The notes under the pieces are model-generated. The model saw only the letters and a program-made list of their open reading frames with translations. It searched no databases and had not been told where the DNA came from. A stretch of DNA of 40,589 nt from Deltaproteobacteria bacterium. GTDB taxonomy: Bacteria; Myxococcota; Myxococcia; Myxococcales; 40CM-4-68-19. Positions 16,748 through 24,838 of this stretch are shown here, piece after piece. The translations under genes and the position numbers were made by a program. Position 1 is the first letter of the stretch, and each line of letters starts with the position of its first letter. The stretch is taken from NCBI GenBank assembly GCA_005879805.1, contig VBKL01000067.1:1-40589 (forward strand). The letters run 5' to 3'.

Positions 16748-17042
16748 AGTGCTGGGTATCGGCCTCTGCCTCGAACCCGATCTCGTCGCCGACTTCCTCG
16801 TTCAGGGATCTTCCGGAGTCCGGCGATCGTTCTTCGACCTCGATGGCATGTCCCTCGCCGTCGCGGATTTCCACCCGCGAAGCCTTGAGCGAGTAGTAGA
16901 GAAGCCACCGCTCGGCATCGGTGAGGCTGCCCGGAGGCAACGCCTCGTCGATCTCCTCCACCGAGAGGAAGCCACGCCGGATCCCCCGGGCGAAGAGCGC
17001 TTTCCTGGCCTTGTGCGATCGGCCAATCTTCAGCGTGGACAT
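16746..17042 (-). CDS. Stand-alone sigma-70 region 1.1-like protein
   Basis: 98 aa. Residues about 14-60 (ALFARGIRRGFLSVEEIDEA, then LPPGSLTDAERWLLYYSL and VEIRD) match the pattern of sigma-70 region 1.1: a G-x-x-x-G-[YF]-L-[ST]-x-x-E-I-x-E-A-L-P helix-turn followed by a second helix and an acidic strand. In RpoD this domain occupies the polymerase DNA channel and keeps free sigma off DNA. Here it stands alone with an acidic C-terminal tail (EVEERSPDSGRSLNEEVGDE) and no regions 1.2-4. It could bind RNA polymerase or another basic groove; this is inference. ATG at 17042 follows GGGGGAGACTG. It is downstream of ftsH (119 bp) and upstream of htrA on the same strand. Confidence 0.72.
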   Translation of the reverse strand: MSTLKIGRSHKARKALFARGIRRGFLSVEEIDEALPPGSLTDAERWLLYYSLKASRVEIRDGEGHAIEVEERSPDSGRSLNEEVGDEIGFEAEADTQH

Positions 17043-17161
17043 CAGTCTCCCCCGACCCGCCTACCCCCGAAACCCTACCCCTTCCCCACGCTTGCTGCAG
17101 GCTTCGAGCGCCGCCCTGCTCGCCCCGCGAGGGACGGCGCCCGGCCTTCGGCCAACCGGCA

Positions 17162-19144
17162 CTATGCTCCGGCAGCCTGATCTTGCGGCGGAACCGGCGC
17201 GATCACCTCGCCGCGCCGATCATCCTCGGCGGCAGCGGGACCGCGCTTCTCCGGCACGGGCGCGCCCGCCTCGACCAGGATCCGGCGAAGCTCGTCGCCC
17301 TCGATGACCTCGATGGCCAGGAGCCGCGCGGCGACCTTGCCGAGCGCCTCGCGATTCCGGGAGACCAGGTCGCGGGCCCGGGTCATCGCTTCTTCCAAGA
17401 GACGCGACACTTCGTCGTCGATGCGCCGCTGCATCTGCTCGCTGTAGTTCTTGTCGCCGAAGCCGCCGAATCCCTTCTCGCCGTTCAGGAACGTCGAGCG
17501 CCGCTCGGCGAGATTGACGGGGCCGATCGCCTCGGACATGCCGTACTCGACCACCATCAGGCGTGCGATCTCCGTCGCCTGCTTGAGATCGTTCGAGGCG
17601 CCGGTCGAGATGCTGCCCACCATGATCTCCTCGGCGGCGCGCCCGCCCATGAGCCCGGCCATCTTGTCGAGCAGCTCTTCGCGCGACATGAGGTAGCGGT
17701 CCTCGAGGGGAAGCTGGAGCGTGTAGCCGAGCGCGGCGAGGCCGCGCGGGATGATGGAGATCTTCGTCACCGGCTCCGAGTAGCGGCAGAGCGTGGAGAC
17801 CACCGCGTGCCCCGACTCGTGGTAGGCGACGATCTCCTTCTCCTTCTCGTTCATGCGGCGGGTCTTCTTCTCCAGGCCGGCGACGACGCGCTCGATCGCC
17901 TCCATGAAGTCCGCCATCACCACCTTGTCGCGGTCCTTGCGGGCAGCGAGAAGCGCGGACTCGTTGACCACGTTGGCGAGATCGGCGCCGGCGAATCCCG
18001 GTGTGCGCCCCGCCACCTCGCGCAGATCCACGTCGGCGCCGAGCTTCACCTCGCGCGCGTGGATTCTCAGGATCTGCTCCCGGCCGCGCTTGTCGGGCCG
18101 GTCGACCAGTACCTGCCGATCGAAACGGCCGGGGCGCATCAGCGCCGGGTCGAGGATCTCGGGACGGTTGGTCGCGGCGATGACGATGAGCGCGGTGCGG
18201 GCGTCGAAGCCGTCCATCTCGGCGAGCATCTGGTTGAGCGTCTGCTCGCGCTCGTCGTGGCCGCCGAACATGCCGGCATTGCGGCTCTTCCCGATCGCGT
18301 CGAGCTCGTCGATGAAGATGATGGCCGGCGCCTTGGCGGCGGCCTGCTGGAAGAGATCGCGGACGCGCGCGGCGCCGACGCCGACGAACATCTCCACGAA
18401 CTCCGAGCCGGAGAGCGAGAAGAAGGGCACGCCGGCTTCGCCTGCCACGGCGCGGGCGAGCAGCGTCTTGCCGGTGCCGGGAGGTCCGACGAGGAGCACG
18501 CCCTTGGGGATGCGGCCGCCGAGGCGGCGGAACTTGTTCGGCGTCTTGAGGAACTCGACGATCTCCTTCAGCTCGTCGACCGCCTCGTCGATGCCCGCGA
18601 CGTCCTTGAAGGAGACGCCGGTCTGCGCCTCCATGTAGATGCGCGCCTTGGTCTTTCCGAAGCTCATCACCCCGGGCGGACCGCCCGGCATGCCGCCGCT
18701 CATCCGGCGCGTGAGCCAGCTGACGAAGAGGAGCCCGAGGCCCACCGGCACCGCGAGCATCCAGATCAAATCCATGGTGCTGCTCTCGGTCACCGCCTCG
18801 TACTCGAGATGCTTCTGCTCGAGGAGCGGGACGAGCGTGGTGTCGCCGGGAACGCGCACCGCGAACCAAGGCAGCTCGCTGCGCGCGGGCGTGTCGGTGC
18901 CCGGCTTCGCGTAGCACTTCACCCAGTCCTGGCTGAGGATGACTTTCGCACACCCGTCGCTGCGGATCCGTTCGACCAGCCTGCTGTAGGGAACGCGCTG
19001 GAAGCCCGCGTCCTGGAACAACGTGCGCAGCAGCAGGAAGGCGACGAGGACCAGCAAGACGTACGCCAGGGGCGAACCGAAGCGCGGCCCTGTCTGGCCC
19101 TGCTTGTCGGGCTTCTTGCCGCGCGGACTGGGCTTTCCGATCAT
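17162..19144 (-). CDS. ftsH: ATP-dependent zinc metalloprotease FtsH
   Basis: 660-aa membrane AAA+ protease. Two membrane segments (about 25-42 and 124-145) flank a short periplasmic domain. The AAA module has Walker A GPPGTGKT (220-227), Walker [10 protein letters not shown] (275-283) and the [20 protein letters not shown] (324-340). The zinc site is HESGH (442-446), and the C-terminal part carries the [18 protein letters not shown] block. It degrades misfolded membrane proteins and short-lived regulators. The periplasmic segment has two Cys (GCAKVIL, VKCYAK), which is unusual. ATG at 19144 follows GGGAGGGGAG. A Nudix gene lies upstream on the same strand; the sigma-1.1-like and htrA genes lie downstream. 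Confidence 0.96.
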   Translation of the reverse strand: MIGKPSPRGKKPDKQGQTGPRFGSPLAYVLLVLVAFLLLRTLFQDAGFQRVPYSRLVERIRSDGCAKVILSQDWVKCYAKPGTDTPARSELPWFAVRVPGDTTLVPLLEQKHLEYEAVTESSTMDLIWMLAVPVGLGLLFVSWLTRRMSGGMPGGPPGVMSFGKTKARIYMEAQTGVSFKDVAGIDEAVDELKEIVEFLKTPNKFRRLGGRIPKGVLLVGPPGTGKTLLARAVAGEAGVPFFSLSGSEFVEMFVGVGAARVRDLFQQAAAKAPAIIFIDELDAIGKSRNAGMFGGHDEREQTLNQMLAEMDGFDARTALIVIAATNRPEILDPALMRPGRFDRQVLVDRPDKRGREQILRIHAREVKLGADVDLREVAGRTPGFAGADLANVVNESALLAARKDRDKVVMADFMEAIERVVAGLEKKTRRMNEKEKEIVAYHESGHAVVSTLCRYSEPVTKISIIPRGLAALGYTLQLPLEDRYLMSREELLDKMAGLMGGRAAEEIMVGSISTGASNDLKQATEIARLMVVEYGMSEAIGPVNLAERRSTFLNGEKGFGGFGDKNYSEQMQRRIDDEVSRLLEEAMTRARDLVSRNREALGKVAARLLAIEVIEGDELRRILVEAGAPVPEKRGPAAAEDDRRGEVIAPVPPQDQAAGA

Positions 19145-19279
19145 TTCGGTGCTCCCCTCCCGGTGGGCGGACCTCTCCCCTGCACAAACCTAAGGTCCCG
19201 CCAGCCGGTCCGCCACCTGACCAGCCGCGGCATGAGGAACCTAGTTCGTAGGTCCAGGAGCTGAGCAGGCGCCGGATCG

Positions 19280-19675
19280 CTAATTGGTGAGATCGAGCAG
19301 CTGCGCGACGGTCTTCTCATCGGCCGCTGGAAACTCGTACTTGTCCATCTCGCGCGGCGCTACCCAACGGTGGTCGTGGACGCGGATGTTCTCGATCTCA
19401 CCGCCCAGGAGCGTGCAAGCGTAGACGCAGAAGTCGATGTCGTAGTGCGGGTACGAATGCTGCACATGCATGACACGATCGCGCACATCGACGTCGATCC
19501 CCATCTCCTCTTTCAACTCGCGGGCCAGGGCGGCCTCGTCGGTCTCTCCCTCTTCGACCCTGCCGCCGGGGAATTCCCACAGGAGGGGGAGGGTTGCGGA
19601 TGGGCGGCGCTGGGTGATGAGGTACTTGCCGTCCCGCTCGATCATCGCGGCTACTACGCGGATCTTGGCCGGCAT
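19280..19675 (-). CDS. Nudix hydrolase, MutT-like
   Basis: 131 aa. The Nudix box G-x5-E-x7-R-E-U-x-E-E-x-G-U is complete at residues 38-60 (GRVEEGETDEAALARELKEE, then MGI). The preceding LLWEFPGG and the first strand KIRVVAAMI fit the MutT/NTP-pyrophosphohydrolase subgroup that removes oxidised nucleotides (8-oxo-dGTP) or related dinucleotides. The substrate is not determined by sequence alone. The C-terminal WVAPREMDKYEFPAAD resembles the end of MutT proteins. It is divergent from the secreted protease gene and 135 bp upstream of ftsH; that gap holds no feature I recognise. Confidence 0.9.
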   Translation of the reverse strand: MPAKIRVVAAMIERDGKYLITQRRPSATLPLLWEFPGGRVEEGETDEAALARELKEEMGIDVDVRDRVMHVQHSYPHYDIDFCVYACTLLGGEIENIRVHDHRWVAPREMDKYEFPAADEKTVAQLLDLTN

Positions 19676-19785
19676 GACGCGGGACCATAGACCTCAGCCC
19701 CTTCGCGCGGCAAGGCAGGCGTGGAAGCGCCCGGCCGTTCTTTTTTGCTGCCGGGATAGGCTCGGCCAGCCAAGGAGGCAAGGGC

Positions 19786-21363
19786 ATGATCGGTTCGCTT
19801 GCAGTCCTTCTGGTAGCGGTCGGCGTTGCCCCGGCCGTCGCCAAGTCGACAACTCCGGTCCGGCCCGCCGCCAAGGCTCCCCGCCCCGCGCCGGCTCCGG
19901 CGCCGGTCCCCACGCTGTGCGAAGGCGACTACGCCGACAGCGTTCCCGCTGCTCGCGCGAGCGAGATCCTCGACGCGGTGAAGGACCAGTTCGTCTTTTC
20001 CATCCGCAACATCGCTACCTACGAGCGCGTCTACTACGGACGCGACGGCAAGCTCCGCCGCAACTACATCCGTTCGGTCGTGCACGGAACCGGCTTCGCC
20101 TACCAGGTGAAGGACGGCGAGACGCTCATCGTCACCAACGAGCACGTCGCGAACCGCCCGGACGTCACCGACGACGAGCACCAGGTCGACGGCGTTCCTC
20201 CGGGCAGCAAGAAGGTGCGCGAGCAGATCAAGATCGTCCGCGACGAAGAGGACGACTACGAACCCGGCCACGTGCCGCTCAAGCTCGCGCTCTCCGATTC
20301 CGCCGCCGACATCGCCATCGTGAAGGCCCGCAAGATCCTTCCGGTGATGCCCTTCCGCGTCGGCCGCTCCTCGGCGCTGCGCCCGGGCAACCTCGTGCAG
20401 GTGCGCGGCTTCCCTCTCGGCGCCTTTGCCGCCGTGAACGTCGGCAAGGTGGTCAATCCGTATACCGAAGACACCGAGCACGGCTGGAGCCACAGCGACT
20501 TCGTGGTCGACGCGCTCCTCAGCGCCGGAAACAGCGGCAGTCCGGTCTTCGCGGTCAACTGCCGTACCTCGCAGCCCGAGCTGGTCGGCGTCTTCCATGC
20601 CGGCTACTCCGATGCGGCGGCGCTCAACGTGGTGGTCAGCGTCGATCAGCTCCGTGAGGAGCTCGAGACCCTGCATGTTCCCAAGCGGGAAGGAGGCCTG
20701 CGCGCGGAGATCACCGCGCAGGATCGCGACCGTCTGGTGAAGGAGCTCTTCGCCGAGCAGACCCACGCGCTCACCTTCCCGTTCGGCGGGAGGATCGCCA
20801 CCGTGCGCCTCGCCGACCCGACCACGCTGCGCTTCTCGATCCTCGACGACGACTACCCCTTGGTGGTCAGGGAAGGCGTGACTCTCGTCGATCGCGGGGC
20901 AAACGGATTCGGCACCCTCGACGGAATCGTGGTGCCGGTCGATGGCGCTCCCGCCGAGGCTTCGCCTTCGCTCCTCGATGCCGAGGTGCGCGACCACTTC
21001 GACAAGCTCTACGACTCGCTCTGGCACCAGGTGCTGGGCGTGGTGGACTACCGGAGCCGGCTCGCGCGGGCGCAGAAGAGCGCCGACGCCTTCGCCGAGT
21101 CGCAGCAGGCGAAGATGCGGCTGCGCAAGCGGAACGGAGAGCAGAAGGAGCTTCTCGGCCTCTGCCTCTTCGACGCCGATCGCGCGGGAGCGGTCGCCCA
21201 GCGCGCCGTCGCGACGCCGCCCGTGGCGGTAGCGGCCCCGACGCAGCCGTCCGCGGACGACACGGTCGCCGCCGCTCGGAAGGATCCACCGGTACAACCT
21301 TCCTCGATCGCGCCGGTAGCGCCCTCGCAGACCGGCTCGGGCGGCGATCGGTCCGGCCGCTAG
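19786..21363 (+). CDS. Secreted trypsin-like serine protease
   Basis: 525 aa. Signal peptide (residues 1-19, MIGSLAVLLVAVGVAPAVA) followed by a Pro/Ala linker. The chymotrypsin-fold domain spans about 65-300 with triad H120 (IVTNEHVAN), D175 (SAADIAIVKA) and S250 (LSAGNSGSPVF), resembling HtrA-type catalytic domains but without a PDZ domain. The C-terminal half (310-525) has a segment FRFSILDDDYPL-like (RFSILDDDYPLVVREG), a charged helical stretch and a Pro/Ser/Ala tail. CAAGGAGG lies before the ATG. It probably acts in the periplasm or outside the cell. Its stop codon shares CTAG with the stop of the convergent CoA-binding gene. Confidence 0.87.
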   Translation: MIGSLAVLLVAVGVAPAVAKSTTPVRPAAKAPRPAPAPAPVPTLCEGDYADSVPAARASEILDAVKDQFVFSIRNIATYERVYYGRDGKLRRNYIRSVVHGTGFAYQVKDGETLIVTNEHVANRPDVTDDEHQVDGVPPGSKKVREQIKIVRDEEDDYEPGHVPLKLALSDSAADIAIVKARKILPVMPFRVGRSSALRPGNLVQVRGFPLGAFAAVNVGKVVNPYTEDTEHGWSHSDFVVDALLSAGNSGSPVFAVNCRTSQPELVGVFHAGYSDAAALNVVVSVDQLREELETLHVPKREGGLRAEITAQDRDRLVKELFAEQTHALTFPFGGRIATVRLADPTTLRFSILDDDYPLVVREGVTLVDRGANGFGTLDGIVVPVDGAPAEASPSLLDAEVRDHFDKLYDSLWHQVLGVVDYRSRLARAQKSADAFAESQQAKMRLRKRNGEQKELLGLCLFDADRAGAVAQRAVATPPVAVAAPTQPSADDTVAAARKDPPVQPSSIAPVAPSQTGSGGDRSGR

Positions 21364-21803
21364 CGGATCGCGCGGAACTCGACCATCAAGCAGCGATCCT
21401 GGACGACCAGCACCCCTGCCCGGGCCAGCGCCTCGGCGGTCTGGTCGTCGCGGATCCCGCTCTGCAGCCAGACCGCGCGCGGGCGCTTGGCGAGCAGGTC
21501 GGGAAGGTGCGGCGCGACGTCTCGCGAGCGCCGGAACACGTCCACGATGTCGATCTCGCCCGGGACCTCGGCGACCTTGCGGTAGACCTTCTCGCCGAGG
21601 ATGGTGGTGACCTCTGGATAGTACACGGGGACCGGGACGATCTGGACCCCCATTCGCTGCAGCGTCGCCGGAACGTAGAAGGCCGGCTGCCCCGACTGCG
21701 CCTCGGTCTTGATTCCGAGCACCGCGACGCGCCTCGTCGATCGCAACAGCTCCGCGATGCGGTCGTCGTCGTCCTCGATGAGGTTCTTGCGGAAGTCTTC
21801 CAT
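21360..21803 (-). CDS. CoA-binding domain protein (YccU-like)
   Basis: 147 aa, a single Rossmann-like CoA-binding domain. It begins with a short helix, then [20 protein letters not shown] (the nucleotide-binding loop), [42 protein letters not shown] and [11 protein letters not shown], the set seen in the YccU family. Members are cytoplasmic with unclear roles; they resemble the CoA-binding half of succinyl-CoA synthetase. It lies divergent from hutU with 68 bp between the starts. Confidence 0.9.
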   Translation of the reverse strand: MEDFRKNLIEDDDDRIAELLRSTRRVAVLGIKTEAQSGQPAFYVPATLQRMGVQIVPVPVYYPEVTTILGEKVYRKVAEVPGEIDIVDVFRRSRDVAPHLPDLLAKRPRAVWLQSGIRDDQTAEALARAGVLVVQDRCLMVEFRAIR

Positions 21804-21871
21804 GGAGGGAGGGTAACCCGCGCACCTGCGCCGCGACAGGCGTAAAGTGCGCCGCCGCCGGAGGGCAACCG

Positions 21872-23536
21872 ATGCCGCACGCCGTCCGCGCCGCGCGAGG
21901 AACCACCCTTTCCTGCAAGGGCTGGATCCAGGAAGCGGCGCTCAGGATGCTGCAGAACAACCTCGACCCCGAAGTGGCCGAGCGCCCGGACGACCTCGTC
22001 GTCTACGGCGGCAACGGCAAGGCGGCGCGGGACTGGCCGTCGTTCGAGCGCATCTGCTCCACCCTGCGGACGCTGGGAGGCGACGAGACGCTCCTCGTGC
22101 AGAGCGGCAAGCCGGTAGGCGTGCTGCGGACCCACGAGGACGCGCCCCGGGTGCTGATCGCCAACTCCAACCTCGTCCCGCGCTGGGCCACCTGGGAGAA
22201 GTTCCGGGAGCTGGAGCGCAAGGGCCTCATCATGTTCGGGCAGATGACGGCCGGGTCGTGGATCTACATCGGGACGCAGGGGATCTTGCAGGGAACGTAC
22301 GAGACGTTCGTGGCGGCGGCGCGGCGCCATTTCGGGAGCGAGACGCTCGGCGGGCGCCTGGTGGTGAGCGCCGGGCTGGGCGGGATGGGGGGAGCGCAGC
22401 CCCTCGCTGCCGCGATGGCCGGGGCCGTCTTCCTCGGATTCGAGGTCGATCCGTCGCGCCTGCGACGGCGGCTCGCGCAGCGTTATCTGGACGAGGAGGC
22501 GCCTTCGCTCGACGCGGCTCTCGCCCGGGTGTCGCGCGCCCGGGAGAAGGGCGAAGCGGTCTCCATCGGTGTGATCGCGAACGCCGCCGAGGCGATGCCG
22601 GAGCTCGTGCGCCGCGGGATCGTGCCCGACCTGGTGACCGATCAGACTGCTGCGCACGACCCGCTCAACGGGTACGTGCCCGCTGGTCTTTCCCTCGAGG
22701 AGGCCGCCGCGCTGCGCGCGAAGGATCCCGATGGATACATCCAGCGCGCTCGCGCCAGCATGGCGGACCACGTCCGGGCGATGCTGGAACTGCGACGCCG
22801 CGGCGCGCATGTCTTCGATTACGGGAACAACCTGCGGGCCGAGGCGCAGGAGGGCGGCGTCGCCGACGCGTTCGCCTATCCCGGCTTCGTTCCCGCCTAC
22901 GTCCGGCCTCTCTTCTGCCAGGGCGCGGGACCGTTCCGCTGGGTGGCGCTGTCGGGAGACCCTTCCGACATCCACGCGACCGACCAGGCGCTCATCGAGG
23001 CCTTCCCGGACAAACCATCGCTCCGCCGCTGGCTGACGATGGCGCGCACCCGCGTGCAGTTCCAGGGGCTGCCGGCGCGGATCTGCTGGCTCGGCTATGG
23101 CGAGCGGGCAAAGGCGGGACTCCTCTTCAACCAGCTCGTCGCCCGCGGCAAGGTGAAGGCTCCCATCGTCATCGGCCGCGACCACCTCGACTGCGGCTCG
23201 GTGGCTTCGCCGAACCGGGAGACCGAGGCGATGAAGGACGGCTCCGATGCCATCGCCGACTGGCCCATCCTCAATGCGCTCGTCAACGCGGTGAACGGAG
23301 CGTCCTGGGTATCGTTCCATCACGGCGGAGGCGTCGGAATGGGTTATTCGTTGCACGCCGGGCAGGTCATCGTGGCCGACGGCACCGAGGCGGCGGCGCG
23401 CAGGCTCGAGCGCGTCCTGACGAGCGATCCCGCGATGGGGATCCTGCGCCATGCCGACGCCGGATACGAGGAGGCGATCCAGGTGGCTCGCGAGCGCGGC
23501 GTCCAGATCCCCGGTTTGACGCGAAATCATCAATGA
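21872..23536 (+). CDS. hutU: Urocanate hydratase
   Basis: 554-aa cytoplasmic enzyme that converts urocanate to imidazolone propionate using tightly bound NAD+ (second step of histidine degradation). Hallmarks: [20 protein letters not shown] near the N-terminus, [27 protein letters not shown], the NAD-binding GLGGMGGAQ (168-176), [12 protein letters not shown], the catalytic-region cysteine at about 405 in [15 protein letters not shown], and the C-terminal [17 protein letters not shown] and [11 protein letters not shown]. Length is normal. GGAGG precedes the ATG. It overlaps hutI by ATGA, so the two are translationally coupled. hutH and hutG are not next to it. Confidence 0.97.
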   Translation: MPHAVRAARGTTLSCKGWIQEAALRMLQNNLDPEVAERPDDLVVYGGNGKAARDWPSFERICSTLRTLGGDETLLVQSGKPVGVLRTHEDAPRVLIANSNLVPRWATWEKFRELERKGLIMFGQMTAGSWIYIGTQGILQGTYETFVAAARRHFGSETLGGRLVVSAGLGGMGGAQPLAAAMAGAVFLGFEVDPSRLRRRLAQRYLDEEAPSLDAALARVSRAREKGEAVSIGVIANAAEAMPELVRRGIVPDLVTDQTAAHDPLNGYVPAGLSLEEAAALRAKDPDGYIQRARASMADHVRAMLELRRRGAHVFDYGNNLRAEAQEGGVADAFAYPGFVPAYVRPLFCQGAGPFRWVALSGDPSDIHATDQALIEAFPDKPSLRRWLTMARTRVQFQGLPARICWLGYGERAKAGLLFNQLVARGKVKAPIVIGRDHLDCGSVASPNRETEAMKDGSDAIADWPILNALVNAVNGASWVSFHHGGGVGMGYSLHAGQVIVADGTEAAARRLERVLTSDPAMGILRHADAGYEEAIQVARERGVQIPGLTRNHQ

Positions 23537-24837
23537 CCGCCGCCACCCTGCTCATCCGCCACGGACGGATCGCCACCATGACCGGCGCGCAGAATGCCCC
23601 CGGCGAGGGCCCGCTCGGCCTGGTCGAGGACGGGCTGGTGGCGATCGCGGGCGAACAGATCATCCACGTGGAACCCGAGGCCACGGCCCGCGTGCGCAAG
23701 GGCAAGGCGAAGCCGCCGCCTGGCGAAGGCGTGGAGATCGAGGTCGCCCCGAACGCGGTGGAGATCGACGCCCAGGGACAGCTCGTCACCCCCGGCTTTG
23801 TCGAGCCGCACTCACATCTCCTCTTCGCCGGCGACCGCGCGAACGAGTTCTCGCAGCGCCTCGCGGGAGCGACCTACGCGGAGATCGGGCAGGCGGGCGG
23901 GGGGATCGTCGCCACGGTCAAGTCGACGCGCGAAGCGACGGACGAGGACCTGGTGCTGGCGGCGCGCGAGCGCCTGGGACGGCTGGCGAGGGCCGGAGTC
24001 ACGACGGCGGAAGTGAAGACGGGTTACGCCCTGAGCGTCGAGGGCGAATTGCGCCTCTTGAAGCTCATTCGCGAGGCGGCGAACGGGGCTCCCTGCGACG
24101 TCGTTCCCACCCTGCTCGCCCTGCACGCGGTCCCGCCCGGGATGGAGTCGCGCGCGTGGGTCGAATCGGTGCTCAAGGAGCTCTTGCCCCAGGCGGCAGC
24201 CGACAAGCTCGCGCACGGCGTGGACGCGTTTTGCGAGAAGGGCGCGTTCGGAACCGACGAATGCCGCACGATCCTCGAGGCGGGCGTTCGCGGCGGCCTC
24301 GTCGGACACTTGCACGCGGATCAGCTGACGAACAGCGGTGGAGCGGCGCTGGCGGCGGCGACGGGCTGCGCGAGCGCCGATCATCTGGAGAAGACGGGGA
24401 GCGTCGGGATCGCGGCGATGGCGAAGTCGGGCACGGTGGCGGTGCTGCTGCCGCTCGCGGCATGGTCGTTGAAGGATCCGCCCGCGCAGGCGCCGCCGTT
24501 CTTGAAGGCAGGAGTCCCGGTGGCGCTGGGCGGGAACCTCAATCCGGGGACGCAGCGGATGGAGAGCGTCTCGCTCTTGCTCGCGGCGGGATGCGTCCTC
24601 GCGGGGATGACCCCGGCGCAGGCGCTGTACGGGATGACGGCTGCGGCGGCGCGGGCGCTGCTGTTGCAGGAGAGCCGGGGGAAGCTGGTCCCGGGGCTAC
24701 GCGGGGACATCGTCGTGCACGGGACCAAGGATCCCGCACATCTGCCGTATCATGGAGCCGTCGAGCACGCGCGCGTGGTCGTGCGTCGCGGAAAAGTCGA
24801 GCTCGATCTGCGCAAGGAACCGCTGCGCTGCGGATAG
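23533..24837 (+). CDS. hutI: Imidazolonepropionase (with Asp-to-Asn at the usual active-site position)
   Basis: 434-aa amidohydrolase that opens imidazolonepropionate to formiminoglutamate, the step after HutU. Metal/active-site features: H93/H95 in [14 protein letters not shown]102, [13 protein letters not shown]165 in KTGYALS, H198 in ALHAVPP and H261 in HLHADQL, followed by SADHLEKTG. The residue that is normally the metal-bound catalytic Asp in (S/T)D-x-NPG reads N335 in [11 protein letters not shown] (codon AAC at 24535). An insert of about 20 residues ([20 protein letters not shown]) lies before the first His motif. Start ATG 23533 overlaps the hutU stop. Assignment is firm from synteny and sequence; whether activity is normal is open. 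Confidence 0.93.
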   Translation: MTAATLLIRHGRIATMTGAQNAPGEGPLGLVEDGLVAIAGEQIIHVEPEATARVRKGKAKPPPGEGVEIEVAPNAVEIDAQGQLVTPGFVEPHSHLLFAGDRANEFSQRLAGATYAEIGQAGGGIVATVKSTREATDEDLVLAARERLGRLARAGVTTAEVKTGYALSVEGELRLLKLIREAANGAPCDVVPTLLALHAVPPGMESRAWVESVLKELLPQAAADKLAHGVDAFCEKGAFGTDECRTILEAGVRGGLVGHLHADQLTNSGGAALAAATGCASADHLEKTGSVGIAAMAKSGTVAVLLPLAAWSLKDPPAQAPPFLKAGVPVALGGNLNPGTQRMESVSLLLAAGCVLAGMTPAQALYGMTAAAARALLLQESRGKLVPGLRGDIVVHGTKDPAHLPYHGAVEHARVVVRRGKVELDLRKEPLRCG

Positions 24838-24838
24838 T

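Noticed and set aside
17043-17161. GGCC-GAA-GGCC hairpin between ftsH and the sigma-1.1-like gene
   Set aside because: Short GC stem without T-tract; not enough to call a terminator or attenuator.
17183-19264. A 693-codon plus-strand open frame
   Set aside because: Antisense of ftsH; His/Asp/Val-rich translation without motifs.
19740-19765. T-rich patch TTCTTTTTTG before the secreted protease
   Set aside because: A nearby CCGGCCG/CTGCCGG pairing is weak and the position is upstream of both divergent genes, so it is not a terminator; no clear promoter boxes either.
19654-21960. A 768-codon minus-strand open frame
   Set aside because: Shadow of the secreted protease gene, which has an intact catalytic triad on the plus strand.
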